A stretch of 18,196 nt of DNA from Flemingiibacterium sp045600005 (lineage in GTDB: Bacteria; Bacillota; Clostridia; Oscillospirales; CAG-272): positions 1 through 18,196 of the forward strand of contig JAZRXB010000151.1 in assembly GCA_045600005.1 (NCBI GenBank), given 5' to 3'. This document shows, in pieces, positions 13,511 to 18,196 of this stretch (positions are counted from its first letter, which is position 1; each line of letters opens with the position of its first letter). Position numbers and translations under genes: made by a program. Below the pieces are notes generated by a model, which was not told the origin of the DNA, made no database searches, and saw only the letters and a list, made by a program, of their open reading frames with translations.

Positions 13511-16500
13511 TCAGGACAGCCGTTCCTTTGCCGACAGGACTGCGCTGCCGAAGCCGAGCGGGAGGACGTTGTAATCGTCCGTCCAGATACCGGTATCGCG
13601 GTCCCGATGCTCGTACCACTTCGGATTTTCGGGAGAATAGCCGACCCACGGCTTGTTCGGGTTCGAATAGCCGCCCCAGACCGCGCCGATCTCGCCGGTC
13701 GGACGGTGATACGGTCCGAGCAGGCTGCGCAGGGTGTTCATGATGCGGACCTCAAGCCGGTTTTCGCCGGACTTCACGGCTTTCGTCACATCGACCGTGT
13801 AGGGGAACCAGTTCATATCGCCGCAGGACACGCCGTTAATGAAGATTTCCGCCGTGCAGCCGTGGAAGCCTTCCAGCTCCAGCGTCAGCTCACGTCCTTC
13901 GAGCGCTGCGGGGAGCGTGAAGGTCTTCTCAAACGTGACCGTACCGGTATAGAACGGATAGCCCGCCGACGTCAGCTCGGACGTGATCTCATCCGGCTCC
14001 GCGGTCAGCGTGAAGCGGCGGTTGTAACGCAGGATATCGTTGTTCGTATGCTCGCGCCGCGACGAGACCGCGAAGCTGCCGAGCAGATACATACTTTCCA
14101 GCTCGACGCCGCCGAGGTTCTGGAACAGCGAGGTGATGTGATTGGTCGCCTTGCGGAGCGGCTCGAAGTGCCGTCTGATCGAGATGACGTTCGTCCCCTT
14201 CACCAGCGCGTCGGGAAGCGTGACGACCTTGAACTGCTTGGCGAAATAATACGCGCCCTTCGCGTCGTGGTCGACCGGAACGCTGTTGAAGCGGATCTCC
14301 TGCTTTTCCGGGTCCTCGAGCGCGAGCTTTAACGGAATGCCCGCCAGCGCCGACTCGAAGCGGAACTCCTGCCAGATATCGCCGTTATATTCCTTTTCGA
14401 TCAGCTGTGCCTGGATCGCAAGCACCGGATAGTCCTGTTCGGACATCGCGTCCTCTGCGTTCAGCCTGTAATGACAGAATTCAAGCAGCAGCACGTTGTC
14501 GTGCGAACGCTCGAACCGGTACGAGCCGCCGAGCGGATAGCTCGTCGTGACATATTCGGGGAGTACCGCTGCCGGAACGGACGCGGCGTCCTTCACTGTC
14601 AGCAGGACGCTCGAACCGTCGTAAACCGTGACGGAGAAGGTCGTCTTCCCGTCCCGATACGCGCCGGGCAGCGGCGCTTCCGTGCCGTCGGCGGCGAAAA
14701 AGAGGACGGCTTCCTTCTTCCCGTCGAAGGTCAGCGCACAGCGCTTCGCCTCGCGGCAGTCGCTGTTGAAGACCATCAGATAATCGGTCCCGTCCGCACG
14801 GCGGTGATTGACGTGCAGCTTGGTCGTATCCCCGTCGCAGGCGAGCGCAAAGGCGCGCGGCTGAGCGGTCAGAAGCTCCATCAGCGCGTCGGCGTCCGGC
14901 ACGACCTCAAAGCCGCCGACCGTTTCGGGTCTGCCGTCGATATGCGTCGGCAGACAACCGACAAACAGCACCTGTCCGCCCTTCTTCCGATAGGCTTCGA
15001 GCAGGTCGAGCGTCGAACGGCGCAGATACTCGCAGTATGGAACAACGACCGTCCGATAGGTCATTCTGCCGACGCCGAAGCCGTCCGTCCGGACCTCGCC
15101 GAAATCGCGGATCGACATCTCGTCGCCGAACTCGAAGGGGAGCTGCGCGGCGGTCATCGCCATATGCACGTCGAAGAAATGCTCGTCCAGCGCGTTCAGC
15201 TCGGCGGAACCTGCCGGCTTCACGCCCGCGATGCTTCCGCGGTAGAGCGTGTACGCGGTCTCCAGCGGATGCAGCAGCAGGATATCGCGCACCGGCGCGC
15301 CGTTCGACAGAAAGGCGCTGGTGCGGGCGACGTAATCGGTGACGTTTTTATATTTGCCGAAATAGGGCTGATAGTAGTTGACGTGCGGCGGATAGGCGCG
15401 CTTGCCGCGTCCGTGGAGCGAATAGAACATTCCGTGGACGGAGCGGTGATTGATGCCGAGCGACGCGAAATGGTCGAACATATTCCGCTGGTCGCGGAAG
15501 CCCATGTTCTGCGTGCTGACGCCGTACATTTCGCACAGGATGTGCTCCTTGCCCGCCTGATGCGCGGCGGACGTGCATTGAAGCGGCGTATTGTAGAGGT
15601 TGTAGCGGCGATCGGCAATGCCCGACGGGGATTTGATCTCGTCAAAGCGCCAGTTTTCCTCGGCGGTGAGGTAGTCGATGCCGGGAATATCGAAATAGCG
15701 GTAATACGGCATGGTGGCGCAGGCGCGGGAGATCTGCGAGCGGAGCGTCTGCTCCTCCATCAGATGACCGCTGAACCAGAGGTCATGCTGATTGCACCAG
15801 TCGCGGATCTGACCGAAGTAGTGCTTTCCGAGAAGCTCCTCCATGATCGTCCAGTACGCATAGCGCACGTCGCGGGCGGTCACGCCGTCCTCGTTCTGTC
15901 CGTCCTCGTAGAGCAGCCAGATGTTCGGCGCGAGGTCGCAGCCCCACTTTTCGGCGAATCGCTTTCCGAGTTCGGGCGTATAGGGCAGATACGCCGCGTC
16001 GTAGCTCGGCTCGTCGACCCAGATGGACAGCACGGTCGAGCCGTAGTAGGCGGAGAAGCGCTCCCACATCGTCTCATAGCTCTGTCTGATATAGAACTGT
16101 ACGGCGGGTTTGCTGAACATATCGAGGAACACGACGGTGTTGCGGTCGGTGTAGGCGTAGTCCCCGTGACGGCAGAACACGACGTCTTCCGGCTTCACAT
16201 CGGCTTCCTTTTTCGGAAGGATCGTGTGCAGCGCGCAGTCGGACGGCAGTCCGAGCACCGCTTCGGGCATATAGCCTGCCTGAAGAAAGACGGTCATGCC
16301 GAAACGGCTCGCTTCTTCCAGAATGACCTTCATCTTGCCCATGAATTCCTCGCCGGGGTAGTCGCTGCGCAGTCCGATGTAGGTGCGGGCGATGAAGGAA
16401 TTGACGCCTTCCCCGTGCATCAGACCGATCTGACGCTTCAGCTCGTCTGCGTCCAGCTCATCGTTCAGCATCCAGAAATCGGTGCCGCGGAACAGCTTGT

Positions 16501-16525
16501 CAGGGTTATGATAATCGTATTTCAT
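13511..16525 (-). CDS. Glycoside hydrolase-like protein (GH106/GH2-type architecture)
   Basis: This 1004-residue protein is probably a cytosolic glycosidase. The N-terminal part (about 10-400) looks like a TIM barrel with WVDEPSYD at 169-176 and LCEMYG at 330-335; E172 and E332 are the natural acid/base and nucleophile candidates. A Rossmann-like, amidotransferase-type domain follows (about 410-640; VRDILLLHPLETAY, VVVPYCEYL, GGQVLFVG). The C-terminal jelly roll (about 845-960) has FEKTFTLP, GCTAEIFINGVSCG and SGENRLEVRIMNTL, as in sugar-binding domains of GH2 and GH106. The overall order is closest to GH106 alpha-L-rhamnosidases and related unclassified hydrolases, but the substrate is unknown. 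There is no signal peptide, so oligosaccharide would have to be imported. AGGAGG sits eight bases before the ATG at 16525, and the promoter at 16557-16585 rules out upstream starts. Convergent with the DacF-like gene. Confidence 0.75.
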   Translation of the reverse strand: MKYDYHNPDKLFRGTDFWMLNDELDADELKRQIGLMHGEGVNSFIARTYIGLRSDYPGEEFMGKMKVILEEASRFGMTVFLQAGYMPEAVLGLPSDCALHTILPKKEADVKPEDVVFCRHGDYAYTDRNTVVFLDMFSKPAVQFYIRQSYETMWERFSAYYGSTVLSIWVDEPSYDAAYLPYTPELGKRFAEKWGCDLAPNIWLLYEDGQNEDGVTARDVRYAYWTIMEELLGKHYFGQIRDWCNQHDLWFSGHLMEEQTLRSQISRACATMPYYRYFDIPGIDYLTAEENWRFDEIKSPSGIADRRYNLYNTPLQCTSAAHQAGKEHILCEMYGVSTQNMGFRDQRNMFDHFASLGINHRSVHGMFYSLHGRGKRAYPPHVNYYQPYFGKYKNVTDYVARTSAFLSNGAPVRDILLLHPLETAYTLYRGSIAGVKPAGSAELNALDEHFFDVHMAMTAAQLPFEFGDEMSIRDFGEVRTDGFGVGRMTYRTVVVPYCEYLRRSTLDLLEAYRKKGGQVLFVGCLPTHIDGRPETVGGFEVVPDADALMELLTAQPRAFALACDGDTTKLHVNHRRADGTDYLMVFNSDCREAKRCALTFDGKKEAVLFFAADGTEAPLPGAYRDGKTTFSVTVYDGSSVLLTVKDAASVPAAVLPEYVTTSYPLGGSYRFERSHDNVLLLEFCHYRLNAEDAMSEQDYPVLAIQAQLIEKEYNGDIWQEFRFESALAGIPLKLALEDPEKQEIRFNSVPVDHDAKGAYYFAKQFKVVTLPDALVKGTNVISIRRHFEPLRKATNHITSLFQNLGGVELESMYLLGSFAVSSRREHTNNDILRYNRRFTLTAEPDEITSELTSAGYPFYTGTVTFEKTFTLPAALEGRELTLELEGFHGCTAEIFINGVSCGDMNWFPYTVDVTKAVKSGENRLEVRIMNTLRSLLGPYHRPTGEIGAVWGGYSNPNKPWVGYSPENPKWYEHRDRDTGIWTDDYNVLPLGFGSAVLSAKERLS

Positions 16526-16556
16526 TGAAAAGCCTCCTGCAAGAATTGTTTTTTTC

Positions 16557-16585
16557 ATTGTACCACCGGAAAAGCGGTTTGTAAA
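16557..16585 (-). promoter_or_regulatory. Probable sigma-A promoter of the glycoside hydrolase-like gene
   Basis: Read on the minus strand, TTTACA (16585-16580) and TACAAT (16562-16557) are 17 bases apart. The predicted start is near 16550, leaving a leader of about 25 bases before the ATG at 16525. An in-frame ATG at 16558 overlaps the -10 box and cannot be in this transcript. Confidence 0.7.
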
Positions 16586-16640
16586 TGGACAAAACAACCA
16601 TATCAGCACAAATCGACCACTGTTTTTGCAGTATTGGCAC

Positions 16641-16672
16641 GTCATATCTGCTCCGTCTGCCCGCATATACAT
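16641..16672 (+). promoter_or_regulatory. Sigma-E-like sporulation promoter of spoIVA
   Basis: GTCATATCT (16641-16649) resembles the sigma-E -35 element. CATATACAT (16664-16672), 14 bases on, resembles the sigma-E -10 element (CATACA-type). The predicted start is near 16680, about 24 bases before the spoIVA ATG. B. subtilis spoIVA is transcribed by mother-cell sigma-E, so position, spacing and gene identity agree. Confidence 0.6.
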
Positions 16673-16703
16673 GGGACAGGACAGAACAAGGGAGGAATGA
16701 ATC

Positions 16704-18196
16704 ATGACTGAAACCGCTGTACAGCCCGGTTTATACAGAGACATCGCAAAGCGCTGCCGGAGCGCCTTTTACCTCGGCGTCATCGGTCCCGTGCGCACCG
16801 GGAAATCCACCTTCATCAAAAAATTCATGGAGGAGCTGGTCATCCCGAATATCCGAAGCGAAAGCGACCGCGCCCGCGCACGCGACGAGCTTCCGCAGAG
16901 CGCGGCAGGCAAAACCGTCATGACCGCCGAGCCGAAATTCATCCCCGACGAGGCGGTCGAGATCTCGCTCGGCGACAACGCCGTCATGAAGGTCCGCATG
17001 GTCGACTGCGTGGGTTATCTCGTCCCCGACGCGATCGGCTGTATCGAGGACGGGCGGGAGCGGATGGTCCACACGCCGTGGCAGACCGAGCCGATGCCCT
17101 TCACCGCCGCCGCCGAGCTTGGCACGCACAAGGTCATCGCCGAGCATTCGACGGTCGGGATGCTCGTCACGACCGATGGAACGATCGGCGAGATCCCCCG
17201 TCAAAGCTACATTGCCGCCGAAGAACGGGTCGCGCACGAGCTGACCGAACTGCAAAAGCCCTTCGTCGTCATCCTGAATTCCGCCGCGCCGGAGAGCGGG
17301 GAGGCGGTGAAGCTCGCGTCGGAGCTGGAAGAAAAGTACGGCGCGCCGGTCGCGCTGGTCAACTGCCTGACGCTCGACCGGGAGGATATCCTGCACATTC
17401 TCGGTCTGGCGCTGGCGGAATTCCCGGTCTGCGAGATCCGGGTGAAGCTCCCCGCGTGGCTGAACGCGCTCGACGAAACGCATCCGCTCTGCCGGGAGTG
17501 CGCCGATTTCGTGACCGAGTGCGCACAAAAGGTGACGAAGATCGGCGCGGTCGCCGAAGCCTTCCGTCTTCCTTCCGCGGATATGCCGACGGAAAACGAC
17601 CCGGTCCCGGACATCCGCGCGGTCACGGTCGACCGCATCGACTACGGCACGGGTCAGGCGGAGCTTTCGGTCCTCTTAAAGGACGGTCTGTATTATCAGA
17701 CCATCAGCGAACTGTGCGGCTTCGACATTTCGAGCGAGGAAAAGCTCATCCGTCTGCTCTGCGAGCTGTCGGTCGTCCGGAAGAAATACGACCGGGTCGC
17801 CGAAGCGCTGCGCGACGTGGAGGAAAAGGGCTACGGCATCGTCATGCCGGAGATCGAGGACCTGCATCTCGAGGAACCGGAGATCGTCCGTCAGTCCGGC
17901 GGCTACGGCGTCCGGCTCCGCGCGTCCGCGCCGAGCATCCACATGATCCGCGCGGGCATTGAGACCGAGATCAGTCCCGTCGTGGGGACCGAGCAGCAGT
18001 CGGAGGAGCTGGTAAAAACGCTTCTCAAGGACTTTGAGGAAAACCCGCGCAGCATCTGGGAATCGAATCTGTTCGGCAAGACGCTTCATCAGCTCGTCAA
18101 CGAGGGGCTTCACACGAAGCTCGGTCATATGCCGGAGGACGCGCGTGCCAAGCTGTCCGAGACCTTACAGCGCATCATCAACGAAGGAAGCGGCGG
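16704..18196 (+). CDS. spoIVA: Stage IV sporulation protein A, coat morphogenetic ATPase (3' end cut by window)
   Basis: SpoIVA is the mother-cell ATPase that polymerises on the forespore surface and anchors the spore coat basement layer. The N-terminal GTPase-like domain has Walker A GPVRTGKST at 28-36, then ELPQSAAGK, MTAEPKF (73-79) and VDCVGY, the Walker B region. A middle domain (about 240-400) and a conserved C-terminal part (EPEIVRQSGGYGVRLRA, APSIHMIRAG, GTEQQSEELV) follow. The frame is open for 497 codons to the edge and stops within INEGSGG. B. subtilis SpoIVA (492 aa, from memory) has only LIAIIL after that point, so about seven codons plus stop are missing. GGGAGG lies upstream of the ATG. 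The second sensor threonine known in B. subtilis (T71) is Ala75 here. Divergent from the glycoside hydrolase-like gene. Confidence 0.97.
   Translation, partial: MTETAVQPGLYRDIAKRCRSAFYLGVIGPVRTGKSTFIKKFMEELVIPNIRSESDRARARDELPQSAAGKTVMTAEPKFIPDEAVEISLGDNAVMKVRMVDCVGYLVPDAIGCIEDGRERMVHTPWQTEPMPFTAAAELGTHKVIAEHSTVGMLVTTDGTIGEIPRQSYIAAEERVAHELTELQKPFVVILNSAAPESGEAVKLASELEEKYGAPVALVNCLTLDREDILHILGLALAEFPVCEIRVKLPAWLNALDETHPLCRECADFVTECAQKVTKIGAVAEAFRLPSADMPTENDPVPDIRAVTVDRIDYGTGQAELSVLLKDGLYYQTISELCGFDISSEEKLIRLLCELSVVRKKYDRVAEALRDVEEKGYGIVMPEIEDLHLEEPEIVRQSGGYGVRLRASAPSIHMIRAGIETEISPVVGTEQQSEELVKTLLKDFEENPRSIWESNLFGKTLHQLVNEGLHTKLGHMPEDARAKLSETLQRIINEGSG

Noticed and set aside
14471..16528. 685-codon open frame on the plus strand opposite the glycoside hydrolase-like gene
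   Set aside because: It mirrors a gene with clear domains. The frame stays open because of GC-biased third positions in the real gene, and its composition (Val/Arg/Glu/His-rich, no motifs) is typical of an antisense shadow.
16575..16600. Catabolite-response (cre) site in the glycoside hydrolase-like promoter region
   Set aside because: TGTAAATGGACAAAAC matches the cre consensus only in its first half and lacks the central CG and the mirrored half.
16526..16744. N-terminal extension of the glycoside hydrolase-like protein
   Set aside because: The extra codons overlap the promoter and the spoIVA start, and AGGAGG marks the ATG at 16525.

Overview
This is an 18.2-kb chromosomal segment from a spore-forming member of the Clostridia. 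The coding part is GC-rich with a strong preference for G or C at third codon positions. The taxon is inferred from SpoIVA (endospore coat), an IreB-family phosphoprotein, a DUF5685/DnaJ gene pair with a cysteine-rich DnaJ tail, and good Shine-Dalgarno sites. It is probably a gut-type Oscillospirales or Christensenellales relative, but the exact taxon cannot be read from the window. I see no phage genes, CRISPR array, tRNA, rRNA or complete insertion sequence.

Layout. Bases 1-830 are visibly AT-richer and carry no securely identified gene. They hold a possible minus-strand ORF running off the left edge (1-210), a 12-bp direct repeat enclosing three hairpins (209-388), two short hydrophobic ORFs with plausible ribosome sites (405-542 and 603-683), and the pfkA promoter (737-765). 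Next come pfkA (6-phosphofructokinase, 831-1934) and a large GtaA/DUF4965-type protein (2022-3929). A hairpin-rich convergent junction separates these from a minus-strand operon read DUF5685 -> DnaJ-domain protein -> small multispanning membrane protein (6157 down to 4089).

A divergent region then leads into a run of plus-strand genes: a cytoplasmic serine hydrolase of the beta-lactamase fold (6427-7893), a YgiQ-type radical SAM protein with a repetitive basic tail (7952-10105), ireB (10260-10547), ribF (10574-11515), and a DacF-like PBP5-family protein (11647-13413) that has lost key active-site motif residues. A perfect 21-bp-stem hairpin separates this last gene from a convergent 1004-residue cytoplasmic glycoside hydrolase-like protein (13511-16525, minus). 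Divergent to that gene is spoIVA (16704 to the window end), about seven codons short of its stop and preceded by a sigma-E-like promoter.

How the genes relate. Most are core or housekeeping: glycolysis, flavin cofactors, wall and spore biology, Ser/Thr-kinase signalling. Three are likely accessory catabolic proteins (GtaA-like, serine hydrolase, glycoside hydrolase-like), and all lack signal peptides. I found no obvious new multi-gene system. The best leads are the active-site-degenerate DacF-like protein, the two DDxxD motifs in the DUF5685 protein, the alanine at one of SpoIVA's sensor-threonine positions, and the structured AT-rich stretch upstream of pfkA.
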